A DNA stretch of 23,283 nt, taken from NCBI GenBank assembly GCA_002408065.1, contig DHQI01000122.1, positions 24,860-48,142 of the forward strand. The letters run 5' to 3'. Shown here piece by piece: positions 1-8,283 of the stretch. Below the pieces are notes generated by a model, which was not told the DNA's origin, ran no database searches, and was given only the letters and a program-made list of their open reading frames with translations. The position numbers were made by a program, and so were the translations under genes. Source of the stretch: Bacteroidales bacterium UBA5342. Its GTDB lineage: Bacteria > Bacteroidota > Bacteroidia > Bacteroidales > UBA5342. Each line of letters begins with the position of its first letter. Positions within the stretch are counted from its first letter, which is position 1.

Positions 1-30
1 AATACCTATGTTAATAACTTTTTGATATCA

Positions 31-60
31 AAGTGGGGTAAAGTGGGACGAAGTGGGATA
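31..60 (+). promoter_or_regulatory. MraZ operator: three tandem 10-bp boxes
   Basis: Three perfect back-to-back 10-bp units, each AAGTGGGNNN, at 31-40, 41-50 and 51-60. MraZ proteins are known to bind direct repeats containing TGGG or GTGGG spaced at one helical turn upstream of their own operon, so all three boxes would face the same side of the helix. They lie 8 bp upstream of the likely -7 element at 69-76 and cover the place where a -33 element would sit, which fits control of the whole dcw operon by its first gene product. Whether binding represses or activates is not visible. Confidence 0.85.
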
Positions 61-68
61 ATATTCCG

Positions 69-76
69 TACATTTG
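69..76 (+). promoter_or_regulatory. dcw operon promoter, -7 element
   Basis: TACATTTG matches the Bacteroidota -7 consensus TAnnTTTG, 22 bp before the mraZ start codon. No TTTG occurs at the proper -33 distance, because that space is taken by the MraZ boxes. A start site near 81-83 is inferred, giving a short leader. Confidence 0.55.
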
Positions 77-98
77 TATCGAACAAAGCAAAAAACAG

Positions 99-572
99 AT
101 GTCATTCGTAGGCAACTATACCGTTAAAACTGATGCCAAAAACCGCATCGCCATCCCGTCATCTTTTCGTAAGCTACTGGCTAAGAGCGAAGAGAGCGGC
201 TTTGTCCTGCAAAAAGATATCTATCAAAACTGCCTTGTTCTTTACCCTTTAAGTGCCTGGAATGCTCAACTGGAGCATTTGCGCAAAAGCCTCAACCCTT
301 ATAACCCCAAACACAAACGCTTCAAGTCGCAGTTTTTACGCGACACCGCAGAAGTCTCTCTCGACAGCGGCGGGCGCATACTGCTCCCCAAACGATTGAT
401 GGATTTGGTAAGCATCAACAAAGAGATTGAGATAAGCGGCGCCGACACAACAATAGAGATATGGAATAAGTCTGAATACGACAATTACGGACTGGAAAGT
501 GAAGAATTTGCCTCTCTAACCGAAGAGATCCTGGGAGGAAGCAACGAAATACCTATAAACAACGAAAGCTAA
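99..572 (+). CDS. mraZ: Transcriptional regulator MraZ
   Basis: MraZ is the DNA-binding regulator that usually opens the dcw operon and controls it by binding TGGG-type direct repeats. The 157-residue product has the usual two swapped-hairpin AbrB-like repeats: residues 1-30 with DAKNRIAIP, and about 85-125 with DSGGRILLP. The conserved D-x-x-x-R motif is visible in both. Length is normal for the family. The ATG at 99 follows the promoter directly and no Shine-Dalgarno sequence is obvious. rsmH starts 15 bp downstream, so the two are co-transcribed. The three AAGTGGG boxes upstream support autoregulation. The identification is secure. Confidence 0.96.
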   Translation: MSFVGNYTVKTDAKNRIAIPSSFRKLLAKSEESGFVLQKDIYQNCLVLYPLSAWNAQLEHLRKSLNPYNPKHKRFKSQFLRDTAEVSLDSGGRILLPKRLMDLVSINKEIEISGADTTIEIWNKSEYDNYGLESEEFASLTEEILGGSNEIPINNES

Positions 573-587
573 ATAAACACTAAAGAT

Positions 588-1493
588 ATGACCAACACAG
601 CCTACCACACCCCCGTACTGCTGAGCGAGAGCATCGCCGGAATGGACTTGAAGGCTAACGGTGTTTATCTGGACCTCACCTTTGGCGGTGGCGGCCATTC
701 CCGTGAAATATTAAAGCAATTAAACAGTGGGCATCTATACGGTTTCGACCAAGACCAAGACGCTATCAATAACATTCCCGAAAACAGCAACTTTACCTTT
801 GTACGGAGCAACTTCCGTTACATCAAAAATTTTATGGACTTCTACAAAGTGAATGGCGTGGACAGCATCTTGGCCGACCTGGGTGTTTCCTCCCACCATT
901 TTGACGAAGCCGACCGTGGATTTTCCATTCGTTTTGAAGGCCCCTTAGATATGCGCATGAATCAAAAGGGAGAATTAACAGCTGAAAAGATACTCAACGA
1001 ATACAGTGAGGAACAATTGGCCGATATTTTCTTCTATTATGGCGAAATCAAAAACGCCAAAAAATTGGCCAACAAAGTGTGTTACCGCCGTCAGTCAGCA
1101 CCTCTGAGCAACCTCAGTGAATTTATTGATTTAGCGCGCGAATGCACTCCTCCCAAGGTTGAGAATAAGTATTTTTCAAAAGCTTTTCAGGCCATTCGCA
1201 TAGAAGTCAATCAAGAATTAGAAGTTCTGAAAGAAGCCCTTATGGCATCCCTTAAGGTTTTAAAGCCCGGAGGTCGGTTAGTGGTAATCACTTACCATTC
1301 TCTGGAAGATCGTTTGGTTAAGAACTTTTTCAAGACCGGTAATTTTGAAGGTAAAGCTGAAAAAGATTTTTACGGCGCTATCAGCAGCCCATTTGAGTTG
1401 GTCAACCGAAAAGTAATAGTACCAACACCAGAAGAACTGGAAAGAAATACCAGATCGCGTAGCGCAAAGCTCCGCATCGCAGCTAAGAAATAG
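588..1493 (+). CDS. rsmH: 16S rRNA m4C1402 methyltransferase RsmH
   Basis: RsmH (MraW) methylates N4 of C1402 in 16S rRNA in the cytoplasm using S-adenosylmethionine. The 301-residue product starts with the family signature YHTPVLLSES, followed by the SAM-binding loop LDLTFGGGGHS (about 28-38). It also has ADLGVSSHHFD with DRGFSIR, which is typical of the family, and near the C-terminus VVITYHSLEDRLVKNFF and RNTRSRSAKLRIA. Length is normal. It is the second gene of the dcw operon, 15 bp after mraZ. An 83-bp gap holding a palindrome and a tandem duplication separates it from the next gene. Confidence 0.97.
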   Translation: MTNTAYHTPVLLSESIAGMDLKANGVYLDLTFGGGGHSREILKQLNSGHLYGFDQDQDAINNIPENSNFTFVRSNFRYIKNFMDFYKVNGVDSILADLGVSSHHFDEADRGFSIRFEGPLDMRMNQKGELTAEKILNEYSEEQLADIFFYYGEIKNAKKLANKVCYRRQSAPLSNLSEFIDLARECTPPKVENKYFSKAFQAIRIEVNQELEVLKEALMASLKVLKPGGRLVVITYHSLEDRLVKNFFKTGNFEGKAEKDFYGAISSPFELVNRKVIVPTPEELERNTRSRSAKLRIAAKK

Positions 1494-1503
1494 ATAATCG
1501 TAA

Positions 1504-1523
1504 AGACGCGATTAATCGCGTCT
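1504..1523. repeat. 20-bp perfect palindrome
   Basis: AGACGCGATT is followed directly by its reverse complement AATCGCGTCT, making a perfect 20-bp palindrome between rsmH and the ftsL-like gene. Its right half belongs to the 34-bp unit that is duplicated next to it. No U-tract follows, so it is not a typical terminator. A related fragment (AAAGACGCG) occurs near 5605 before mraY. Confidence 0.8.
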
Positions 1524-1580
1524 CCACAATAACTCAAACAATATGATAATCGCGTCTCCACAATAACTCAAACAATATGA
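1513..1580 (+). repeat. Perfect 34-bp tandem duplication over the ftsL start
   Basis: The segment 1513-1546 is repeated without change at 1547-1580. Each copy ends in ACAATATGA, so each contains an ATG. The first ATG (1543) opens a frame of only seven codons ending in TAA, whereas the second (1577) is the start of the ftsL-like gene. The duplication therefore doubles the translation start region and creates a short upstream frame. Confidence 0.95.
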
Positions 1581-1924
1581 AAATCTTTAAAAACAACATA
1601 AAACTAGAAGGCAACCCACTGCGCAGCGTGATGGATGGTACCCTATTCTACAAAGGAGTGATTAAGAAAAATTTAGCTTTCATCATCTTCTGCACTTTCC
1701 TATTGGTTTTCTATATTGGCAACCGCTATAAGTGCGAAGGACAACTGACTCAGATAGAAAGGTTAGAAAGGGAAATTACCGACTTACGTTACGAAAGCAT
1801 CACCACTTCGGCAGAATTAATGAGCCTAAGCCGCCAATCAGAAGTGCTGCGTTTAGTCAAAGATCGCGGATTAGAACTTAACGAATCTGTTAAAGCGCCT
1901 CAACGAATATATATTGAGAATTAA
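1577..1924 (+). CDS. ftsL: FtsL-like division protein
   Basis: A small bitopic membrane protein of 115 residues. A cytoplasmic N-terminus of about 28 residues is followed by one hydrophobic segment (about 30-48, LAFIIFCTFLLVFYIGN) and then a heptad-like coiled-coil stretch (about 52-90). Size, topology and position between rsmH and ftsI are those of FtsL, which with FtsB/DivIC and FtsQ activates the FtsWI septal synthase. FtsL diverges strongly, so the call rests on topology and gene order rather than motifs. The start lies within the second copy of the tandem duplication. Confidence 0.8.
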   Translation: MKIFKNNIKLEGNPLRSVMDGTLFYKGVIKKNLAFIIFCTFLLVFYIGNRYKCEGQLTQIERLEREITDLRYESITTSAELMSLSRQSEVLRLVKDRGLELNESVKAPQRIYIEN

Positions 1925-2013
1925 GGTTCAACCATCAAAACAACAAAAAAAACAAAGCACATCATTAAACTTTTAACCTAATAATCAAACATTAAAAACC
2001 TCCGTTTTAGTCC

Positions 2014-4134
2014 ATGTCAGTACGTAAAGAAATAAGGACCCGCTTGATAATCGTATTTGCCATCTTTCTGGCAAGTATGCTGCTCGCGGTGGGACAAATT
2101 ATTTCTTTACAGTTCATACAAAACGAGAAATGGGAAGAAGAGTTAGCTAAATACGAAAGTGCCGAACGCGTGGTAGAAGCCGAACGCGGCGACATATTAG
2201 ACAGTGAAGGGCGTCTGCTAGCCAGCACCATACCTTCGTACAAAATATACATGGACATGCGTGCCGGCGGCTTAAGCAAAAACAGGCATCTGTTTCACAA
2301 CAATGTAGACAGCCTCTCATACTGCCTCGCACACTTAATCAAAGACAAAAGCGCCAGTCAATACAAAAGAGACCTGCAAAGCGCCTACCGTAGTGGTAAC
2401 CGCTATTATCGTGTTATACGCCGTAAAGTATCGTACACCGAATACAAACAAATAAAGCAATTTCCACTTTTCCGCAAAGGACAAAACACCAGCGGATTTA
2501 TCGCTGAAAAGATAGAACAACGCAAATTACCGTTTGGCGTATTAGCAGCCAGAACCATAGGCACCTACAGTGCCAGTGAAAACAGAGGCGTCGTGGGCAT
2601 TGAAAACGCGTTTGATGATCAACTAAAAGGAGTTCCCGGAACCGAAATACGCAAGAAAGTCTCGGGGAGCTGGATATCCATCAACACGATAGATCCCATA
2701 CCCGGCAAAAATGTAAAAACCACGATCAACATAGATATACAAGACATCGTAGAGACGGCCCTGCTCAAACAAATGGAAACGCACCAACCCAAGTTTGGCA
2801 CCGCCATCGTTATGGAAGTTAAAACCGGAGATATCAAAGCCATCGCTAACCTGGGACGCACCTCTAACGGCGGTTATTGGGAAAAATACAACTATGCTAT
2901 TGGCGAACTGATGGAGCCCGGCTCTACCTTCAAGCTGGCCAGTTTTATGGTGGCTCTGGAAGATGGCGTCATTAACCTCAACGACAGCATTGATACCGGC
3001 GATGGTAAATTCAAGTTTTATGACCGCACCCTAAGCGATAGCCATGAGGGAGGTTATGGCAAAATCAGCGCAAAAGAAGTATTTGAACGTTCCTCGAATA
3101 TTGGCACAGCCAAAATCATTAATAACAACTACAAAGACAACCCTCAGAAATATGTCGACCGTCTCTATGCTATGTCACTCAATGAAAAACTAAACATTGG
3201 CATTAAAGGTGAACGCGCTCCCTACATCAAATACCCAACTAACGACCCTAAAATATGGTCGGGTATCACCCTGCCATGGATGTCGATGGGGTACGAAGTA
3301 GCTCTGTTACCATTACACACTTTAACGTTTTACAACGCTGTAGCCAATGATGGTAAAATGGTAAAGCCACGGCTAGTTAGCGACATTATGCACAACGGTA
3401 AGTCTGTAAAACATTACAAAACAAAGGTCATTAACCCTTCTATCTGCTCAAAAAGCACGATAAAACAAGCTCAACAACTACTGGAAGGCGTGGTAGAGAA
3501 TGGCACAGCCACCAACCTTAAAGAATCACACCTGAAAATAGCCGGCAAAACAGGAACCGCCAGGGTAGCTAACGATAACGAAGGATACAGCAAAAACAGC
3601 AGTTTCAAATACCGTGCTTCTTTCTGTGGTTATTTTCCCGCAGAAAATCCCATGTATTCGTGCATAGTATTAGTAGAAAGTCCAAGCCGACATAGCATTT
3701 ATGGTAATGTAGTTGCCGGTAAGGTTTTTCGTGAAATAGCCGATAAGATTTATGCCCAAACTTATGATCTGCAAATGGAGAATGAGCAAGTGGCTGAGAA
3801 AACAGAATTCAAAGTTCCGGTCACTATGGACGGTAACCGCGAAGAACTGATTGAAGTATTCACAGAGCTGAAAACCGAGATCACTGATAAGGGTCATCAA
3901 CAAGAATGGATTAAAACCTACAACAAAAACAATCACATAGAGCTAAAAGATCAGGTATTTGTGGATAATCTGATGCCCGACGTAAAAGGAATGGGTGCTA
4001 AAGACGCTGTTTTTCTGCTTGAAAACCAAGGCCTTAAAGTTAAGATACATGGCAGTGGGCGGGTAAAATACCAATCGATACCTTGCGGCACACGTATACG
4101 CCAAGGCTCTCAAGTAAAATTAGAATTAAGTTAA
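2014..4134 (+). CDS. ftsI: Septal peptidoglycan transpeptidase FtsI (PBP3 type) with PASTA tail
   Basis: A class B penicillin-binding protein of 706 residues that cross-links septal peptidoglycan with FtsW. One N-terminal membrane anchor (about 8-30) precedes the dimerisation domain, which contains AERGDILDSEGRLLAST. The transpeptidase domain shows the three active-site motifs: STFK with Ser304 and Lys307, SSN at 360-362, and KTGT at 512-515. A C-terminal PASTA-like domain (about 650-706, containing MPDVKGMGAKDAV) is common in Bacteroidota FtsI and absent from E. coli FtsI. It overlaps nothing and ends 2 bp before the murE start codon, which implies translational coupling. Confidence 0.95.
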   Translation: MSVRKEIRTRLIIVFAIFLASMLLAVGQIISLQFIQNEKWEEELAKYESAERVVEAERGDILDSEGRLLASTIPSYKIYMDMRAGGLSKNRHLFHNNVDSLSYCLAHLIKDKSASQYKRDLQSAYRSGNRYYRVIRRKVSYTEYKQIKQFPLFRKGQNTSGFIAEKIEQRKLPFGVLAARTIGTYSASENRGVVGIENAFDDQLKGVPGTEIRKKVSGSWISINTIDPIPGKNVKTTINIDIQDIVETALLKQMETHQPKFGTAIVMEVKTGDIKAIANLGRTSNGGYWEKYNYAIGELMEPGSTFKLASFMVALEDGVINLNDSIDTGDGKFKFYDRTLSDSHEGGYGKISAKEVFERSSNIGTAKIINNNYKDNPQKYVDRLYAMSLNEKLNIGIKGERAPYIKYPTNDPKIWSGITLPWMSMGYEVALLPLHTLTFYNAVANDGKMVKPRLVSDIMHNGKSVKHYKTKVINPSICSKSTIKQAQQLLEGVVENGTATNLKESHLKIAGKTGTARVANDNEGYSKNSSFKYRASFCGYFPAENPMYSCIVLVESPSRHSIYGNVVAGKVFREIADKIYAQTYDLQMENEQVAEKTEFKVPVTMDGNREELIEVFTELKTEITDKGHQQEWIKTYNKNNHIELKDQVFVDNLMPDVKGMGAKDAVFLLENQGLKVKIHGSGRVKYQSIPCGTRIRQGSQVKLELS

Positions 4135-4136
4135 GA

Positions 4137-5579
4137 ATGAAAACATTTCAAGATATACTGACCAGTATCCAAAGTGTCGATAGCTATGGCAACACCAACC
4201 AACCAGTTGCCGGTATTGCTATTGATTCCCGCGAGGTAAAAAAGGGTTACCTTTTTATTGCGCAGAAAGGCACGCAAGTCGATGGCCATGACTACATAGA
4301 CAGGGCCATCGACAGCGGTGCTTCGTGCATCGTCCATTCCGACGATGTAGAAAAACAAGCAGGCATAGCCTATGTACAAGTCAAAGATACGGCGTCAGCT
4401 ACAGGCCGCTTGGCTTGTCATTTTTATGATAATCCGTCGCAAAAGATGAAGCTTGTAGGCGTCACCGGCACTAACGGAAAAACCACTATTGCCACCCTAC
4501 TCTATCGTTTATTTAAACAATTAGGATATAAGACAGGACTACTCTCTACAGTAGCCAACTACATAGGAGACAAAAGCATTACCGCCACACATACCACACC
4601 GGATGCCATTGCTATAAATTCACTAATGGCAGAAATGGTTGACGCCGGATGCGACTACTGTTTCATGGAAGTCAGCTCACATGCTATTGATCAAAAACGT
4701 ATTGAGGGACTGGATTTTGATGGTGGTATCCTTACCAACCTGACACGCGACCATTTAGACTATCACAATACTTTTGAAGAATACCGAGACGTCAAGAAAC
4801 GTTTCTTTGACCTTTTAAAACCAGAAGCTTTTGCATTGACTAATGTCGATGACAAGAACGGTAAGTTTATGCAGCAAAACACCAAAGCTGCCAAACGTAG
4901 CTATACCACACGTTCTATGGCCGATTACCGTATCAAAATCATCGATCATAATTTTGAAGGCATGATGCTACAATTTGATGCACAAGAAGCCTTTATGCAA
5001 TTTGTTGGAGCATTTAACGCTAGCAACTTAGGAGCTGTATACGGAACAGCTATGGAATTAGGAGCAGAAAAAGACGACGTACTAGTACAGATGAGCACAC
5101 TGACCCCTGTGGACGGACGCTTTGAAACGATACGTGGCAAGGGCATTACCGCTATTGTGGATTACGCACACACCCACGATGCGCTGAAAAATGTACTGGA
5201 CACCATCAACGAGATACGTCAGGGATCAGGCCACCTTATCACTGTAGTAGGAGCAGGAGGCAATCGCGACAAAGGTAAACGCCCCATGATGGCCGGTGAA
5301 GCTGCCAAAGGCAGTAACCAGGTAATTCTCACTTCAGATAATCCGCGATTCGAAGATCCGGATGAAATCATCAAAGATATGATGGAGGGTATAGATGCTT
5401 CACAAAAACGCAAAACCCTCTGCATCACAAACAGAAAAGAAGCTATAAAAACAGCCTTAACCTTAGCACAAGACGGCGATGTGGTATTAATTGCCGGAAA
5501 AGGTCATGAAACCTATCAGGAAGTAAAAGGCGAACGAAGTCATTTTGATGACCGAGAAGTCGTTAGAGAATACATTTAA
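4137..5579 (+). CDS. murE: UDP-MurNAc-tripeptide ligase MurE (meso-DAP adding)
   Basis: MurE adds the third amino acid to UDP-MurNAc-L-Ala-D-Glu. The 480-residue product has the Mur ligase ATP loop GTNGKTT at 111-117, TTPDA and EVSSHA in the substrate region, NLTRDHLDYH, and the C-terminal DNPR motif at 401-404. DNPR marks enzymes that accept meso-diaminopimelate rather than lysine. I chose the ATG at 4137, 2 bp after the ftsI stop. An upstream in-frame ATG at 4083 would add 18 residues that overlap ftsI and do not resemble MurE, whose N-terminus is MKTFQDIL here. mraY starts 58 bp downstream. Confidence 0.95.
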   Translation: MKTFQDILTSIQSVDSYGNTNQPVAGIAIDSREVKKGYLFIAQKGTQVDGHDYIDRAIDSGASCIVHSDDVEKQAGIAYVQVKDTASATGRLACHFYDNPSQKMKLVGVTGTNGKTTIATLLYRLFKQLGYKTGLLSTVANYIGDKSITATHTTPDAIAINSLMAEMVDAGCDYCFMEVSSHAIDQKRIEGLDFDGGILTNLTRDHLDYHNTFEEYRDVKKRFFDLLKPEAFALTNVDDKNGKFMQQNTKAAKRSYTTRSMADYRIKIIDHNFEGMMLQFDAQEAFMQFVGAFNASNLGAVYGTAMELGAEKDDVLVQMSTLTPVDGRFETIRGKGITAIVDYAHTHDALKNVLDTINEIRQGSGHLITVVGAGGNRDKGKRPMMAGEAAKGSNQVILTSDNPRFEDPDEIIKDMMEGIDASQKRKTLCITNRKEAIKTALTLAQDGDVVLIAGKGHETYQEVKGERSHFDDREVVREYI

Positions 5580-5637
5580 CTATTAAGAAGAACGAAAGAC
5601 ACTCAAAGACGCGTTTAAAAATAAGACCCATACAAAT

Positions 5638-6858
5638 ATGTTATACTACCTTTTTGATTATTTAGAACAACTTAATGTGCCAGGAGCCGGAATGTTTCAG
5701 TACATATCGGTACGTGCTGGTGTGGCAGTCATACTGTCTTTATGGCTAACTACTGTGGTAGGGAAACGCATTATCAAACGTCTGCAGAAACAACAAATAG
5801 GAGAAACCATACGTGACCTTGGCTTAGAAGGACAAATGAGCAAGAAAGGCACCCCGACGATGGGCGGTCTGATTATTATTGCCGGCATCCTATTACCCAT
5901 ACTGCTTATCGGCAAATTGCACAATATCTACCTCATCCTAATGATTATAACCACTGTATGGTTAGGCATTATGGGCTTTGTCGACGATTACATCAAAGTC
6001 ATTAAGAAAAACAAAGATGGACTATCCGGTAAACTAAAAATAGTAGGACAAGTAGGCCTTGGCATCATCATCGGCGTCACTATGTGGCAAAGTGACGACA
6101 TCGTGGTGCGCAAAACCATTCCGGTATACGAACAAAACAGTACTGAGATAGTTACAGAGCAAGCAATGGACATAAAGGCCACACACACAACTGTTCCATT
6201 TTTTAAAGGTAACAACTTTGAATATTCAGACCTTTTCTCTTATATGGGCGAAAAGGCCGAAACCGCCGGATGGATTTTTTATATTTTTCTGATTGTAATA
6301 GTAGTAACAGCGGTATCAAATGGTGCAAATATGACAGATGGTCTGGATGGACTTGCTACAGGAACTTCTGCCATCATCGGCACTACACTGGGGATATTGG
6401 CCTATGTCACAAGTCACGTAGAATTTTCTGAATATCTGCACATTGCCTACGTTCCACATTCTGAAGAATTGGTGATTTACATTGCTGCTTTTGTAGGAGC
6501 ATTGATAGGATTTCTTTGGTTTAACTCCTACCCGGCTCAAGTATTCATGGGCGATACAGGCAGCCTGACCATAGGTGGTATTATTGCCGTTTTTGCCATC
6601 ATTATTCACAAAGAACTTCTGCTCCCCATCCTCTGCGGTATCTATTTGGTAGAAAATATAAGCGTGATGATTCAAGTCGGCTATTTTAAATACAGCAAGA
6701 AAAAATATGGTGAAGGACGCCGCATATTCCTAATGGCTCCACTACACCACCATTATCAAAAGAAAAATTATCACGAAGTAAAAATCGTCACACGCTTTTG
6801 GATCATCGGTATTATGCTGGCTATTTTGACTTTGATTATTACCCTAAAAGTGAGATAG
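5638..6858 (+). CDS. mraY: Phospho-MurNAc-pentapeptide transferase MraY
   Basis: MraY is the integral membrane enzyme that transfers phospho-MurNAc-pentapeptide to undecaprenyl phosphate, giving lipid I. The 406-residue product has about ten membrane segments. It shows the conserved GTPTMGG (71-77), FVDDY with Asp116 and Asp117, NMTDGLDGLA with Asp234 and Asp237, GDTGSL with Asp306, and HHH at 370-372. A loop of about 50 residues (155-205) between the FVDDY region and the NMTDG motif makes it longer than E. coli MraY (360 residues). It lies in normal dcw order between murE and murD. Confidence 0.97.
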   Translation: MLYYLFDYLEQLNVPGAGMFQYISVRAGVAVILSLWLTTVVGKRIIKRLQKQQIGETIRDLGLEGQMSKKGTPTMGGLIIIAGILLPILLIGKLHNIYLILMIITTVWLGIMGFVDDYIKVIKKNKDGLSGKLKIVGQVGLGIIIGVTMWQSDDIVVRKTIPVYEQNSTEIVTEQAMDIKATHTTVPFFKGNNFEYSDLFSYMGEKAETAGWIFYIFLIVIVVTAVSNGANMTDGLDGLATGTSAIIGTTLGILAYVTSHVEFSEYLHIAYVPHSEELVIYIAAFVGALIGFLWFNSYPAQVFMGDTGSLTIGGIIAVFAIIIHKELLLPILCGIYLVENISVMIQVGYFKYSKKKYGEGRRIFLMAPLHHHYQKKNYHEVKIVTRFWIIGIMLAILTLIITLKVR

Positions 6859-6886
6859 GTTAAGGTTAAGGTTGAGGTTGAGACTG
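6857..6886 (+). repeat. Short hexamer repeat (AGGTTR)
   Basis: AGGTTA, AGGTTA, AGGTTG, AGGTTG and a degenerate AGACTG follow each other from the last two bases of the mraY stop codon into the gap before murD. This looks like a slipped-strand microsatellite. It does not disrupt either gene. Confidence 0.8.
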
Positions 6887-6920
6887 ATACAGAGATCTAC
6901 AGAAAAAAAAGAAGAGCTAT

Positions 6921-8261
6921 ATGAAAAAAGAACGCATCGTCATATTAGGAGCCGGAGAAAGTGGCGTGGGGGCAGCCTTGTTAGCTAAAGCTAAAGGTTT
7001 GGATGTCTTTGTGTCTGACTTTGGCAAAATAGCTGACAAATACAAATGGGAACTCTCAGAAAACGCCATAAGTTATGAAGAAGGACAACATAGCGAAAAG
7101 CTGATTACTAATGCTACCACCGTAGTTAAGAGCCCTGGTATCGCAGACCATGTAGCTATCGTAAAAAAGATTAAAGAACAACAAATAGAGATTATCTCCG
7201 AGATAGAATTCGGAGGACGCTATACGAAAGCTAAAATGCTATGCATTACAGGAACTAACGGCAAAACTACCACGAGCACTTGGGCCCATCACATCCTAAA
7301 AAAAGGAGGATTAAAAGTAGGACTGGCCGGCAATATAGGAAAAAGCCTGGCCCGTCAGGTCGTCAAGGACAAATATGATGTGTATGTATTGGAATTAAGC
7401 AGTTTTCAGCTTGAAGGTATGTATGATTTTAAAGCCGACATTTCTGTATTGCTCAACATAAGCCCCGATCATCTGGATCGTTACGACAACGAGATGCAAA
7501 ATTATGTGGATGCTAAAATGCGCATATTACGCAATCAGACCAAAGACGATTATGCCATCTATTGTGGTGATGACCAACGCTTAGTGGATGAAATAAAAAA
7601 AATCAAACCAGCCTCCAAAGTACTGGCATTTAATTACAATCCTAAGATTGACAGCATAGCCGCTGTATACAATGAGATGCTTAAGTTCGAAGTGCCTGAG
7701 CGCGAACCTATTGCCATCAATATCAGCAATATAGCCATCAAAGGAAAGCATAACATCTACAACTCAATGGCCGCAGGTATTTCTGCTTTTGCTATGAACA
7801 TCAAAAAAGAGGTTATTGCCAGTGCCCTGCAAGATTTTAGCGGCGTAAATCATCGCCTCGAACAAGCCGGACAGGTAGCAGGCGTTCATTTCATCAATGA
7901 CTCTAAGGCCACCAACGTCAACTCAGTATGGTATGCGCTGGACAGTATGAACAGCCCTGTGGTATGGATAGCTGGTGGCGTAGACAAAGGTAACGACTAC
8001 AGTGAACTGTATGACGTAATAGATAATGTAAAAGCACTTATCTGCTTAGGGGATGGCAGTGAGAAATTAAAAGCCGCATTTAAAGGCAAAATAAAAACCA
8101 TTGTAACAGCTAAGAACATGCACGAAGCTATAGAACAGTCAATGCAAATGGCCGAGTGCGACGATACAGTACTCCTCTCTCCGGCATGCGCCAGCTTCGA
8201 TTTGTATAAAAACTATGAAGAACGAGGGGACGATTTTAAGAAAGAAATAGGTCTTTTATAG
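6921..8261 (+). CDS. murD: UDP-MurNAc-L-alanine:D-glutamate ligase MurD
   Basis: MurD adds D-glutamate to UDP-MurNAc-L-Ala in the cytoplasm. The 446-residue product has an N-terminal nucleotide-binding fold with GAGESGVGAA (10-19), the ATP loop GTNGKTT at 111-117, ELSSFQLEG, NISPDHLDRY, HRLEQAG, NDSKATN, and the C-terminal SPACASFD. SPACASFDLY followed by RGDDF is diagnostic of MurD within the Mur ligases. Length is normal. It is preceded by a purine-rich stretch before the ATG and followed by ftsW after 22 bp. Confidence 0.97.
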   Translation: MKKERIVILGAGESGVGAALLAKAKGLDVFVSDFGKIADKYKWELSENAISYEEGQHSEKLITNATTVVKSPGIADHVAIVKKIKEQQIEIISEIEFGGRYTKAKMLCITGTNGKTTTSTWAHHILKKGGLKVGLAGNIGKSLARQVVKDKYDVYVLELSSFQLEGMYDFKADISVLLNISPDHLDRYDNEMQNYVDAKMRILRNQTKDDYAIYCGDDQRLVDEIKKIKPASKVLAFNYNPKIDSIAAVYNEMLKFEVPEREPIAINISNIAIKGKHNIYNSMAAGISAFAMNIKKEVIASALQDFSGVNHRLEQAGQVAGVHFINDSKATNVNSVWYALDSMNSPVVWIAGGVDKGNDYSELYDVIDNVKALICLGDGSEKLKAAFKGKIKTIVTAKNMHEAIEQSMQMAECDDTVLLSPACASFDLYKNYEERGDDFKKEIGLL

Positions 8262-8283
8262 CTAACAGCCAAAAGCAATCAAA

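Noticed and set aside
6857..6886. Telomere-like repeat as a chromosome end or recombination signal
   Set aside because: There are only four or five short units between two intact operon genes, which is a simple microsatellite.
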